64,000 nucleotides of DNA from Closterium sp. NIES-65 (taxonomy: Eukaryota; Streptophyta; Zygnematophyceae; Desmidiales; Closteriaceae). The translations under genes were made by a program, and so were the position numbers. Location: assembly GCA_948144175.1 (NCBI GenBank), contig CANXME010002121.1:62001-126000 (forward strand), given 5' to 3'. Below, piece after piece: positions 31,401 through 39,420 of this stretch (positions are counted from its first letter, which is position 1; each line of letters opens with the position of its first letter). The notes under the pieces are model-generated. The model ran no database searches, was not told the origin of the DNA, and worked only from the letters and a program-made list of their open reading frames with translations.

Positions 31401-32628
31401 AATCTCACACATCCATAGTCATGCCAATCTCACACATCCATAGTCATGCCAATCTCACACATCCATAGTCATGCCAATCTCACACATCCATAGTCATGCC
31501 AATCTCACACATCCATAGTCATGCCAATCTCACACATCCATAGTCATGCCAATCTCACACATCCATAGTCATGCCAATCTCACACATCCATAGTCATGCC
31601 AATCTCACACATCCATAGTCATGCCAATCTCACACATCCATAGTCATGCCAATCTCACACATCCATAGTCATGCCAATCTCACACATCCATAGTCATGCC
31701 AATCTCACACATCCATAGTCATGCCAATCTCACACATCCATAGTCATGCCAATCTCACACATCCATAGTCATGCCAATCTCACACATCCATAGTCATGCC
31801 AATCTCCCACATCTTCCACCTGTCCTTCTCTTTCCTCCAATCTCCAGGTGTTTCTGCGCTGCCAGCAAGCCAATCCCGATGCGCCACCTGTCAACGCGCG
31901 AGCCGTTTCCCGCATCCTCCACGGCCTGACCAGCCCGGCCTTCCCGGCTTCTGATTGGTCCAAACATCACTTCTGGTGAGTCGAGTCAGAGGGTTCATTT
32001 ACTGCTTCTCGTGCGCCAACATTGCTGTCAAGCCACTAAGTGCCAACTCCCATGAAGCTGTGTTTTGAGTCGACGAAGGCCCATTCACTGCTTCTCGTGA
32101 ACCAAGCTCACTGTCAAGACACAAAGTGCCACTTCATATCAGTTCCACATTCTTTTCCTTTGAATGGTTACATTCTTCACCTGCATTGGTCCGCTGCTGC
32201 TGGTTCTCCCGTGCTGCTTCTTTCAGGGGCTGCTACGCGGAAATTGACCTTCACACTGTGAGGAGGATACCAGTGGAGGAACATATTGCAGCGACACTCC
32301 ACAGAGCAGATACTTGAGTTCACTCACATACTGATACTGGTTACCCTCTCTGCTGGCGCTCCCATGCTGTTTCTTGCAGGGGTCGGTACGTGGACATTGA
32401 CTTTCACACGGTGAGGAGGATAGCGGTGGAGGGGCTGATTGCCTCAAGCCTGCACAAAGGATACTTATGTTTACTCACACACCCTGCTGATTCTCCCATG
32501 CTGTGTCGTGCAGGGGTCGGTACGCGGACATTGACTTTCACACGGTGAGGAGGATAGCGGTTGAGGAGCTCATAGCATCTAGGCTGCACAAGCCCGCGCG
32601 GCATCCACTGCTGAGAAAAACACTGTGA
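13431..32628 (+). CDS. RECQL5: RecQ helicase, plant RECQL5 type, with Sld2-like and SAP modules
   Basis: An ATP-dependent 3'-5' DNA helicase of the genome-maintenance RecQ family. Exons: 13431-14052, 14281-14600, 14659-17505, 18013-18132, 18962-19131, 19563-20151, 20602-20655, 21125-21199, 21402-21455, 21960-22004, 22414-22508, 25282-25459, 26415-26657, 27176-27228, 28988-29096, 29416-29544, 30144-30448, 30870-30879, 31848-31975 and 32514-32628. They join in phase to 2086 residues. Visible motifs are Sld2-like [14 protein letters not shown] (about 181), [19 protein letters not shown] (about 599), a [15 protein letters not shown] patch, Walker A LPTGAGKS (about 1252), DEAH (about 1352), [17 protein letters not shown] and EIGRAGRNG. 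The C-terminus ([26 protein letters not shown]) matches plant RECQL5 rather than BLM or WRN types. The protein is about twice the usual length because of Gly/Ala/Glu-rich expansion before the helicase core and smaller insertions later. The 58-nt intron at 14601 is the least certain join. Confidence 0.88.
17736..18300 (+). repeat. four copies of helicase motif Ia exon
   Basis: Acceptors at 17735, 17881 and 18012 each precede a CTCCCAGC exon start and [13 protein letters not shown] text. Copy 1 has lost the middle, copy 2 has no good donor, and copy 3 (18013-18132) keeps frame and donor. A fourth decayed copy of the end lies at about 18230-18297. A decayed palindrome (GTTTGAGTTGACTCAAG) lies upstream at about 17609. 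Confidence 0.88.
18421..18920 (+). repeat. copies of the motif II exon start and 41-bp palindrome array
   Basis: Decayed exon starts TCACCCCATGAGAGC (18421) and TCACCCAGTGAGAGC (about 18792) precede the functional one at 18962. Between them, about 18480-18740 holds six copies of a 41-bp unit, GGCGAACGCCTGGCCATAAC followed by CTTTTGAGTCGACTCAGAAG. Confidence 0.9.
19239..19258. repeat. palindrome, TCGA centre
   Basis: Core TTTTGAGTCGACTCAAAA. The words AAAGCCAATCTCTAC (19224-19238) and AAAGGCCAATCTCTACC (19265-19281) flank it as a direct repeat. Confidence 0.92.
20656..20730 (+). repeat. exon 7 end duplication around a palindrome
   Basis: The exon 7 end ATCGCAGCTCGGGTGAG recurs as ATCGCAGCTAGGGTGAG at about 20708. 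Between them is a 24-bp near-palindrome, CACGTTTGAGACCTCTCAAA plus TGTG (20678-20701). Confidence 0.9.
20990..21095 (+). repeat. pyrimidine-rich 30-bp tandem repeat
   Basis: Repeats of CTCTTCTCCTCTCTTCTCCT with a CTATT phase marker form the polypyrimidine tract of the intron before exon 8. Confidence 0.9.
21270..21600 (+). repeat. partial copies flanking the motif V exon
   Basis: A decayed exon 9 start with acceptor lies at about 21275-21300 (TGCAGGTTGTGGCAACACTT). A decayed copy of its end lies at about 21525-21570 (GTTTGGCATGGGCTTGGACA). The functional exon is 21402-21455. Confidence 0.8.
21907..21927. repeat. palindrome variant, GCGC centre
   Basis: CTTTTTGAGGCGCCTCAGAAG, one mismatch from the family core. 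It lies in the intron just before exon 10. Confidence 0.85.
22225..22375 (+). repeat. decayed copy of the motif VI exon
   Basis: TCTGCCATCTCTTTGCGGAC and GCTACCTTCGCATGCCCTC mirror the later part of exon 11 ([14 protein letters not shown]), but the EIGRAGR part is missing. Confidence 0.8.
22807..25262 (+). repeat. 2.5-kb C-rich satellite with ~318-bp higher-order unit
   Basis: The intron between exons 11 and 12 is almost entirely a 20-bp unit CATCTCACCCCATATTCCCC and close variants. The marker GTCTCACCCT recurs at about 23101, 23419, 23737, 24055 and 24374, giving a higher-order period near 318 bp before the array becomes monotonous. It is open in all three plus frames, so the 850-1015-codon ORFs across it are artefacts. 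Confidence 0.95.
25588..26020 (+). repeat. 21-bp tandem repeat in intron 12
   Basis: About twenty near-perfect copies of a 21-bp unit (GGCAGTGGCAGCTCCACCTC+T). Long ORFs on both strands are period artefacts. Confidence 0.95.
26206..26225. repeat. palindrome, GCGC centre
   Basis: Perfect CTTTTGAGGCGCCTCAAAAG in intron 12. Confidence 0.95.
26658..27175 (+). other. intron 13 with two palindrome-like sites
   Basis: No gene is seen. A decayed member (TTTTGAGACTTCAAAA, about 26932-26947) and a looser one (ACTTTTGACAATAATCAAAA, about 27041-27060, closing with GT) are present. The latter is flanked by ACCACTACT and ACCACTACCACT. Confidence 0.6.
27239..27940 (+). repeat. 27/28-bp tandem repeat in intron 14
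   Basis: About 25 copies of a unit containing CACCCCACCTGCACCATC plus CTCTTGCAT or CCTCTTGCAT. The one-base length difference makes it open in several frames. Confidence 0.95.
27961..27978. repeat. palindrome, GCGC centre
   Basis: Perfect TTTTGAGGCGCCTCAAAA at the end of the 27/28-bp array. CCACCTGCACCATC resumes directly after it. Confidence 0.95.
28440..28640 (+). repeat. two decayed copies of helicase exon 15
   Basis: Acceptors before about 28443 and 28590 lead into GACCAACCCAAGCCCCCACA- and GACCAACCCAAACCCTCGCA-type starts that contain stops. The functional exon 15 starts at 28988. A fourth copy of its end lies at about 29199-29245. Confidence 0.85.
28738..28985 (+). repeat. 11/22-bp C-rich repeat forming an extended polypyrimidine tract
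   Basis: Alternating CCTTCCCCCTG and CCTCCCCCCTG units lead directly into the exon 15 acceptor, so the array seems to be an amplified polypyrimidine tract. Confidence 0.9.
29600..29710 (+). repeat. decayed copy of helicase exon 16
   Basis: CTCTAGCTGCATCCATCTGT and CACCGACTGGCGGCTGT repeat the second half of exon 16 (29416-29544), followed by a destroyed donor. Confidence 0.85.
29769..29790. repeat. palindrome, AATT centre
   Basis: Perfect 22-bp palindrome with core TTTTGAGAATTCTCAAAA and outer AC/GT, between the exon 16 copies and the exon 17 copies. Confidence 0.95.
29898..30143 (+). repeat. two decayed copies of helicase exon 17 start
   Basis: GCTTCATGCCATGCGCTC (about 29909) and CTTGATGCCATGTACGCTG (about 30032) repeat the [12 protein letters not shown] start of exon 17 with a period near 118 bp. 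The second has its own cag acceptor. The functional start is 30144. Confidence 0.85.
30870..30879 (+). other. RECQL5: 10-nt micro-exon of the helicase gene
   Basis: TGACATCAAA between cag and gtgagt restores the phase between exons 17 and 19 and encodes the S-D-I-K of the conserved DIKVFL motif. Decayed copies of TGACATCAAGGTG follow at about 30904-30940. Confidence 0.8.
31035..31806 (+). repeat. 25-bp tandem repeat in intron 18
   Basis: About thirty almost identical copies of a 25-bp unit (ACACATCCATAGTCATGCCA+ATCTC). The high uniformity suggests recent expansion. Confidence 0.95.
31976..32125 (+). repeat. intron 19 duplication with a half palindrome at the junction
   Basis: TTCATTTACTGCTTCTCGTG and following sequence (about 31993-32052) recurs from about 32083. 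The junction carries GTTTTGAGTCGACGAAGG, half of the palindrome family core. Confidence 0.8.
32216..32513 (+). repeat. two alternative copies of the terminal helicase exon
   Basis: Exon-like copies start after cag at about 32226 (GGGCTGCTACGCGGAAATTG) and 32381 (GGGTCGGTACGTGGACATTG). Both keep the phase and run to their own stop, so either could be a terminal exon. The third copy (32514-32628) fits the family best. Confidence 0.8.
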
Positions 32629-33097
32629 TGTGATACACTTGTATGCTGTATCCAGCTGTGGCATGTTCATTCTTTGCTGCTTGCTTTTCATGGTTTTTTG
32701 CCTAGTCACTGCGAAACGCTGAATGATTGCAATGTACATATAAGGTTATAAGTGAGCTTCGATAACAACATGAATCGACAAGTCATTGCCAGACCGGCAA
32801 ACAAGTGGAAGAGTCGAATTGTGTGAGAGTTTGGGGGCATTTTTTCTCGTGTGGAGTTCGGTTCGTTCAAACCCTCACAAATCATTATTTCCGTGCGGTT
32901 TTTTTGTTCCTTTTTAATACACAATCAATAACAGTAATGAAGCCATTTCTGTTTTGCTTCTACTAAGGTCTGTACAAAGCATTTGAACATGAGTTTACCC
33001 AAGTTTTCACATTTTATTTCTAACGGATTACTATCCTATCAAGATAATGCGCTCATCCCATATTGAGAGAGGGAACACGTGTACGGAACAAGGATGA
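32629..33097. other. 3' flank of the helicase gene
   Basis: AT-richer sequence with no ORF or repeat of note, presumably 3' UTR and intergenic spacer. Confidence 0.4.
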
Positions 33098-33100
33098 TAA

Positions 33101-33554
33101 GGGCGCGTCACCTCTGAAGCAAGTACCCAAAATTCGAACGCTGTCATTTTTTTTCGGTGCCCAAACCCCACCATTTTGGTGTTCGAACAAGAGACGAGAA
33201 TCTGGCGAAAGGTGACAGAGTGTCACATGAAGTGACAGGTGTGTTCGAAAATGCAGCGTCGCCCACCGTGCGACGTCACTTAACAATCGCCAAAAGGTTT
33301 TGATTGCATTACGAACATTACAAAGCAGTACATAGATACCCGGAAACATTTTTCGTGCTGTTCGCGGGCGTCGTGGGCGCTTATCCTGCAAAACATCCGA
33401 ACGGCCTCATTCGAACACCATACGTGAAATCCTTCGTGCTGGATGTGACAGCTCTGTATGTATTGCAATGTATGTATTGCGAGATTTTGCGATGTAGGTA
33501 ACTTGTCGCCTGTTCGAACAAGGGGCTCTGTTCGAAATTCGAGGTGACGCGCCC
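33101..33554. mobile_element. MITE with TAA target duplication (PIF/Harbinger-like)
   Basis: Terminal inverted repeats GGGCGCGTCACCT and AGGTGACGCGCCC are bracketed by TAA (33098-33100 and 33555-33557). A 3-bp TNA target duplication fits PIF/Harbinger. The interior has several TTCGAAC words and no transposase. Confidence 0.75.
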
Positions 33555-33557
33555 TAA

Positions 33558-33839
33558 GGAGAGAAGAGTTGGAGAAGAAGAGGAGGGCCGAAGGAAAGGT
33601 GGAAAGAGGGAAATATGTGTGAAATAATAACCGCCCGTCATTGTTCTCCCCTCCCACGCCTTCCCTTTCCCATCTGCTCCACGCGTCGCGGTCTTCGCCA
33701 GTAGTTCGTTTGCAGCTCTCGCGCAGCTGATTAGTTTGCGATCGCGACTTGCCCTGTAGTGACGTTCCCTTCCCACGCGACCGTTGCCGTTACGTACCCT
33801 GGCGCAAGGGTTCCGCGTTAAGAGTGGTTTCGTTACAAG
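33558..33839 (+). promoter_or_regulatory. upstream region of the mL43 gene
   Basis: Spacer between the MITE tip and the mL43 start codon. The promoter and 5' UTR must lie here or inside the MITE. No specific site is recognised. Confidence 0.35.
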
Positions 33840-35655
33840 ATGGCGGTGCGAGGAGTGTGGCAGCTCCGACGGCTTGTCGTCAACCACTGTGACTTCTCCG
33901 GCAGTAGCCGCGGCGCGAGGTGGGCCTTTATTCGAAAGAGAGATGCGCCTTCGGTATCCCGTTGCGCTTATTTAAAGCAAGCAGCATTTTCCCGTTCGTT
34001 TCATCATTCGAAACCAGCCGTTGCCCGTAACCACGATGCTGCTTCGGATCTGCGATTCCCTCGAATGATTAGAGTGCCCTGAGCCCTCGCTCCTTGCTTT
34101 GGATCCACCCTGAGGTGCCCTGGGTTGCCCCGAGGTGCCCTGAGTTATCGCCCTGAGCGCCCTGATCACCCTGAGCGCTCTCCTTGAGCGCCCTCTCTGA
34201 GCGCGTGAGTGCCGTGTGCGCGCTGAGACAAGCATATTCTCGATCGATCAGAGTGGCCTGAGCCCTCACTAGAGCCCCTTCCGTGCTCGCGATTCGGGGA
34301 CGGTTCACACGCACGCGCGTGCGACTTTCGACGCGCCGCGAGTCAACAGCCACGCGCGGTATGGTGGAGAGAGGTATAGTGGAGGGCGGTATGGTGTAGT
34401 GTAGGGAGTTTGTACCTCTGACGTATTTCGGAACTTTGATTTCTGAATCGATTCCAGAAACAGTGAGGATCCATTTCTCCTACTGCAATCACCCAGGGGC
34501 CAATCCCCAGCATGTGATGCGCACCTTGCTTGTTCCTCTTGTTGCAGGTGGGCTTTTGAGTGTCCTCAGAACCCACTTCAACCCTTTACTCCACTCCACT
34601 CCACCTGCGATAGTGTGTCTTCCTGCCTTCTCCCATTTGTACCACAGCAGAGGGGTCTACTCCTTCACAGCAGGAGTCGTCTCATTTTGCCTCTCGTTTT
34701 TTGAGTCGACTCAAAACACGGGTCCACTCCTTAACAGCAGGAGTCGTCTCATTTTTCTTCTCCGTCTGGATTCATTCTCACCCTCTTTTTCTCCTGCAGT
34801 GACTTTCGAGTCGCCTCAGAAGTCTCCCTTTTCTTTATATTGAGACGCCTAGTGAGAACTGTTTCATTCCACATACATATCCGTTAACATATTGCAGCTG
34901 GCGATACATATGATCCCTTTGCAGTAACGTTTCTGTGCTGTGGCATCTTCTGGTCTGCCTGTGCCAGGGAGTTTGTGGCCTCCCTCGTGCTGCAGTTCCA
35001 AGAGGGCAATCCGCGTCTGGCGGTGGAGACTGTCGCACTGGTGCCCCCTTCACACTCCTCCTCACTGCCGTCCCCTCACGTTCCCTCTGCCTGCCTGCCT
35101 GCTTGCACATGCTGCAGGGAATTTGTGGCATCCCTCCTGCCGCAATTCAAAGAGGGCAATCCGCAGCTGGCAGTAGAGACCGTTGTTAACAGGGGCAAGC
35201 ACCCAAACCTGCATGCGCAATACGGTATGTGCGTGTGTGTGTATGTGTGTCTGTGTGCGTGTGCATGTGCGTTTTTCTGTGTACGGGAGCGCATGTGCAT
35301 GCATGTGTGTGCTGGCATGTGCATGTGCATGTGCATATCTTTGTCACACTTATCCCTCACCACTTCCCCCTAACTTCCATGCTGGTTGCCGCACTGATTC
35401 ATGTTCCAATCCCCACGTTCTGCCCTCCTCCCGGCCCGTGCCACGCTACGCCATGCAGTGAACGGGAGGGAGAGGGTGGTGGATGTGAAGAATCAGGAGG
35501 CAGAGACCATTCTCATCCAGGCTTTAAGGCTGCGGAACTCCACGGGGCGAAAGGTGGTCAAGTTGAAGTCGCGGCACGAATCAACACGGCCCAGCATCCA
35601 AGGCATGTGGACTCCGGAGCTTCAGGCGCAGCTGAGATCACAAGCAACAACATAA
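33840..35655 (+). CDS. mitochondrial large-subunit ribosomal protein mL43
   Basis: A nuclear-encoded component of the mitochondrial ribosome large subunit (mL43, in the fungal L51 family with a thioredoxin-like fold). Exons 33840-33919, 35118-35224 and 35459-35655 join in phase to 127 residues, a normal length for this protein. The start MAVRGVWQLRRLVVNHCDF, the block EFVASLLPQFKEGNPQLAVE and the end block LRNSTGRKVVKLKSRH match plant mL43. Intron 1 contains CCCTGAGCGCC repeats (about 34080-34220), two palindrome-family sites and an extra copy of exon 2 (34968-about 35040). That copy diverges after VETV and lacks a proper donor, so I skip it. Confidence 0.9.
34640..34850 (+). repeat. duplication in mL43 intron 1 around a palindrome
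   Basis: GGGGTCTACTCCTTCACAGC...GTCGTCTCATTTT (about 34650-34687) recurs at about 34719-34755. The palindrome TTTTGAGTCGACTCAAAA (34699-34716) lies between the copies. A decayed second member lies at about 34802-34822. Confidence 0.9.
34968..35040 (+). pseudogene. extra copy of mL43 exon 2
   Basis: After a good cag acceptor this reads EFVASLVLQFQEGNPRLAVE against EFVASLLPQFKEGNPQLAVE in the functional exon, then diverges (TVALVP). It could give a variant protein only if a cryptic donor were used. Confidence 0.8.
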
Positions 35656-36042
35656 GAGTCTGCATTAGGGGGTGTGCTAGCTCTGGAAATGTTTTAGGAA
35701 GGCTTGCGGTCCAAGGGACACTATGAAGACAAGGGGGGGGTAGTTGTGATTTGGGATCCGGACCAGATGGTTTTCCAATAAGATATTTGCATGGAATTGC
35801 TGTCATTAATCCACATACCCTAAAGACAATGCTTGTGAGTGAAGTCCTAGTGAATTTGTATGATGGCAGAACTGAGCCTGTACAGTCCCCGGCTCCACCA
35901 GATACTCCTCAATAAAGAGGGAAGTACTGAATTACTGAATAGCTCATCCGACAGAGTTCCGGCGGCCCAGTTTGCCAGGGACGACGGACGAGGTCGACGG
36001 GCCCAGCACCGCCGAGGCAGGGAACTGCCGCGCGTGCCTGCG
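35656..36042. other. mL43 3' flank up to the copia breakpoint
   Basis: Presumed 3' UTR and spacer. Similarity to the second copia element starts near 36043 (AACCTCGTCGACGTAGG). I see no LTR or other element here. Confidence 0.4.
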
Positions 36043-36386
36043 GGGAACCTCGTCGACGTAGGTGCCTGTGGACTTCTAGGAAACCATCTCTGCGTCCATC
36101 GCCGACTGCCACTAAGAGGAGTAGGGACCCTCGATCGTCTCAGCGTACGATCAAGGAGTCGGGATGTCTGGTGCATCCGGGTCTCCCTCAGGGGCAATCA
36201 GCGTGGACACGAGATGGGGCAAAGCTGCCGCAAAGCACTGGAACTCCTCCTGCCTATCCTCAAGGACGTGCGTGCTAAGAGCACACTCACCCCTGACGAA
36301 CGGAGGACAGACAGACTCAGACTCAGCAACAAGACTGGCAGCGTAGTCTAGACGACAGCGAGGAGCGAAGTCGACAAGCTCAACAA

Positions 36387-38748
36387 CTAGAGCAGACGCA
36401 GCAGTGGACTCAAAGGAAGGGTCATTGACAACAGTAGCAAGAAGGCGCGTGACCGAAGGACTAGCAGCACGAAGGGAGTCAGACTCCGGGTCAGCAAGAG
36501 AAGGAAGAGAGGACTCTGGAGGAGACGACAAAGGGACACGTAGAGGAGCAGTGGACGGATGTACCGTAGTGCCATTTGGTATGTGACGGGGACCGCAAGA
36601 GGACGCAGACGCGCAGCATGACGACTAGTGCGAGCAGCACGAACAGGCGACGTAGGAGGAGACGCAGGCTCACGACGCTGTGCAAGACCTCCAGTAGTAC
36701 CAGTGTAGGGAGAAGGAGCAGGTAGCGGGGAGGCGGGCTGTAACTGTGACTGTGATTGGACAGGCTGTCGACACTCTAAGGGAGGAGCAGGACCAGGAGA
36801 GGGAGGGAGACTAAGAACCTGCTCCAGGAACGGAACGAAGTACGGCCTCGGCCGCTCAGCGCCTCCAGAACCAGCAAGGACGGCACCTGTACCCCCAGCG
36901 GCAGCACCAGCGCCAGCAGAACCTCCAGCTCCAACAGCGCTAACTTCAGTACCCTCAGAAGCACCAGCGCCAGCAGCATCGCCAGCGCCAACACCCCCAG
37001 CAGCTCCAGCTCCAGCAGCACCAACTCCAGTAGGACCGTCAGCACCAGCTGCCTCAGTAGCACCCCCAGATGCACCAGCACCAGAAAACACCAGCGCCAA
37101 CACCCCCTGCAGCTCCACCTCCAGCAGCACCAGCACCGACAGCAGCTCCAGCAGCACCCCCAGACTCAGCAGCACGTCTCCAGTGGCGGGCCAACCACTC
37201 GCGTAGCTCCTGTGGATAGAGCGGCTCCCGCCTCGACGAAGCACCGCCTTCGGCCACACGAGCAGACCCAGCACCCCCAGGCTTTGCACCCCCAGGCTCA
37301 GCACCTTCAGACTCAGCACCCCCAGGCTCAGCACCCCCAGTCTCAGCACCCCCAGACTTAGCACCCCCAGACCCGGCACCTGCAGACCCGGCACCCGCAG
37401 GCTCAGCACCTCTAGCAGCACCAGAGTCAACAGCTACCTTGACAGGCTTGACTGCGTCTACCTGGGACACACCTGAAGGGGCAGGACCCTGAAGAGGAAG
37501 GGGGTCTACCTGGGTAGCACCTGGTGCAAGGAAGAGCGTCGGCGGGGGGAGGGGCGCAGTGCGGTAGGGGAAGAGACGGTAGTAAGGCACCGACTCGTCA
37601 AAGGTGACGTCCTGGGAGGACAGAACACGGCGCGTGGTGGGGTGGTAAAACTGCCAGCCAGGCGCGTCGGGGAGGAAGCCAAGGAAGATGCAAGGAACAG
37701 CACGGGGGGACAGCTTGTCCGCAAATAAGTCGCGGACAAACGCCTGAGATCCCCAGACCCGAAACGCAGACGCATCGCCAACCTTCCCGGTCCACCGCAA
37801 GGCAGGGGAGGTCTGTGGCAAGGAGACCCGGGGCTGAAGGTTGAGCTGATGCGCGGCGTACTGAACCGCAAACGGCCACAGAAAATGGGGGGCAGCCGCA
37901 TGCATCATGGACGTACGCGCGACGTCCATGACCATGCCAATGCGGCGCTCAGCAATCCCATTTTGCTGTGGAGAGGCCGGAAGCGTGAAGGTCTGGCGGA
38001 TGCCCTGGGCATGACAGAAGGCTCCCAGACGGGCAGAGGAAAACTCCCCGCCTCTGTCCGAGTGCAGACGCGGAACAGGAAAGTCCGAGCCGAAACTCTC
38101 TCTGAGCTGGAGACGAGCTGCGCGGATCCAGTGGATCAACACCTCAGTGACTTCACCCTTGCTGTGCAAGGGGAAGACTGTGGTGTAACGCGAGTAGTCG
38201 TCAACTACCAGCAGAAAGTACTGCTCTCTCCCCTGCCCACTGACACGGGCTGGGCCCCACACGTCCATGTGGAGGGTGTGTAGCGGAGCCTCTGTCGGAG
38301 GAAACTTGGAGGAGTGAGGGGCGGCGCGGTGTCGCCCCTCGACGCATGGGACGCAGGTAGGGCCAGGCCCCGGAGGAAGGGGAGGGAGAGACCGAGGAAG
38401 ACCAGAGACAAGGAGACGGGAGGCCATGCCTTGGAGACGAGGCAAGGAGGGGTGACCAAGGCGGTGGTGCCAAAGGAGAGTCTGGTGGGACAGCAGACGA
38501 CACGAGCACGGGGCAGACTCAGGACCACACCTGGATGCCGCAGCAAACACCTGACTCGACGCAGCTACCTGGGCAGACTCAGCAGTAGGAGGAGACTCAG
38601 TAGTAAGGGTGTACAGGCTCGACCCTGGCCGACGGGTGAACGTGGCCAAATGTCGGCTTGTCCGAGCACACGTGCAGTGGGTCACTCGCTGACTGGCAGG
38701 AGTGAACTGGTCAACCCCTCGATCCTGTAGGTCCGCTCCACTCACCAA
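36387..38748 (-). CDS. copia 1 integrase and spacer region
   Basis: This is the integrase part of the polyprotein. It shows the GAG-pre-integrase block with WHHRLGHPSL, the zinc-binding CVPCVEGR, the catalytic core HMDVWGPA, DDYSRYTTVF, LHSDRGGEF and SPQQNGIAERR, then FLGFLPDAPGWQFYHP. A Gly/Ala/Glu-rich spacer (GGAEPGGAESEGAEPGGAKP) follows. Frame changes near 37054-37430 split the spacer. Against copia 2 a TAC codon has become TAG at the protease-integrase junction (about 38770). Confidence 0.88.
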
Positions 38749-38769
38749 GTTCGTAGAGAACGAGGGGAG

Positions 38770-39420
38770 CTAGAGACCAGACAGGATGCCAGAGGGGGCT
38801 GCCGGGCACGAAAGGATAGTGGAGAAGCTAGCAAGGACAGGACCCCCAGAGGGGTCTGCAAGGGAGACTGCAACTGGCCGACTAAGCGGCGTAAGAGTGG
38901 TGCGGTCTCGAAAGAAGGAGCGAGACGCACCCGAGTCCAGGGTGAAGGTGTGGAAGGCCTGAGCCGACGTAGTACCTGAGAGAGCTGACTCACCAGCACC
39001 AGGGGCGGCAGACGCACTAGCACCTGGGGCACCAAACGCACTAGCACCTAGAGCAGCAGGCATACCAGCACCTAGCGCAGCAGCCTCAATGCCCGGGTCA
39101 GGCGGTACACACAGGTAACAGGCACCCTCAACATTATTTGCAACAGTATACATGGCAGCAAGAATAGCATCGAAGTCATGATCAAAGAAAGCAACCCCGG
39201 CCTTAGCAAGATCTCCCCAGCGAGGGATCTCTGACGCCTTAGGGAACTGGCGACGCCACGCGTCCGTCAGGCGACCAAAGCAGCGCTGGGTGGAGTGCGG
39301 GCCTCCGCACTGCTCACTAGTGCGGTCGCCGGTACGGAGAACGTAAGAGCAGGGACCAAAACCCCCACTGCGCTGGCGTGCAGTGTACCACTCACGAAGC
39401 TGCTGAGGGAACAGGGTCAC
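38770..39420 (-). CDS. copia 1 gag C-terminus and aspartic protease
   Basis: It holds a Cys/His block (CGGPHSTQRCFGRLTDAWRR), WGDLAKAGVAFFDHDFDAIL, then the protease signature TLDSGASRSFFRDRTTLTPL. It ends at a TAG where copia 2 reads on. Confidence 0.85.
   Translation of the reverse strand: MTLFPQQLREWYTARQRSGGFGPCSYVLRTGDRTSEQCGGPHSTQRCFGRLTDAWRRQFPKASEIPRWGDLAKAGVAFFDHDFDAILAAMYTVANNVEGACYLCVPPDPGIEAAALGAGMPAALGASAFGAPGASASAAPGAGESALSGTTSAQAFHTFTLDSGASRSFFRDRTTLTPLSRPVAVSLADPSGGPVLASFSTILSCPAAPSGILSGL

Noticed and set aside
31035..31806. 25-bp regularly repeated array resembling a CRISPR
   Set aside because: The copies are directly adjacent with no unique spacers. It is an ordinary minisatellite in a eukaryotic intron.
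5395..34716. Palindromes as cloning or adapter artefacts because their centres are restriction sites (GTCGAC, GAATTC, GACGTC, GGCGCC)
   Set aside because: Decayed members, unique matched arms and association with old duplications argue for biological origin. Raw reads would settle it, so this is only provisionally rejected.
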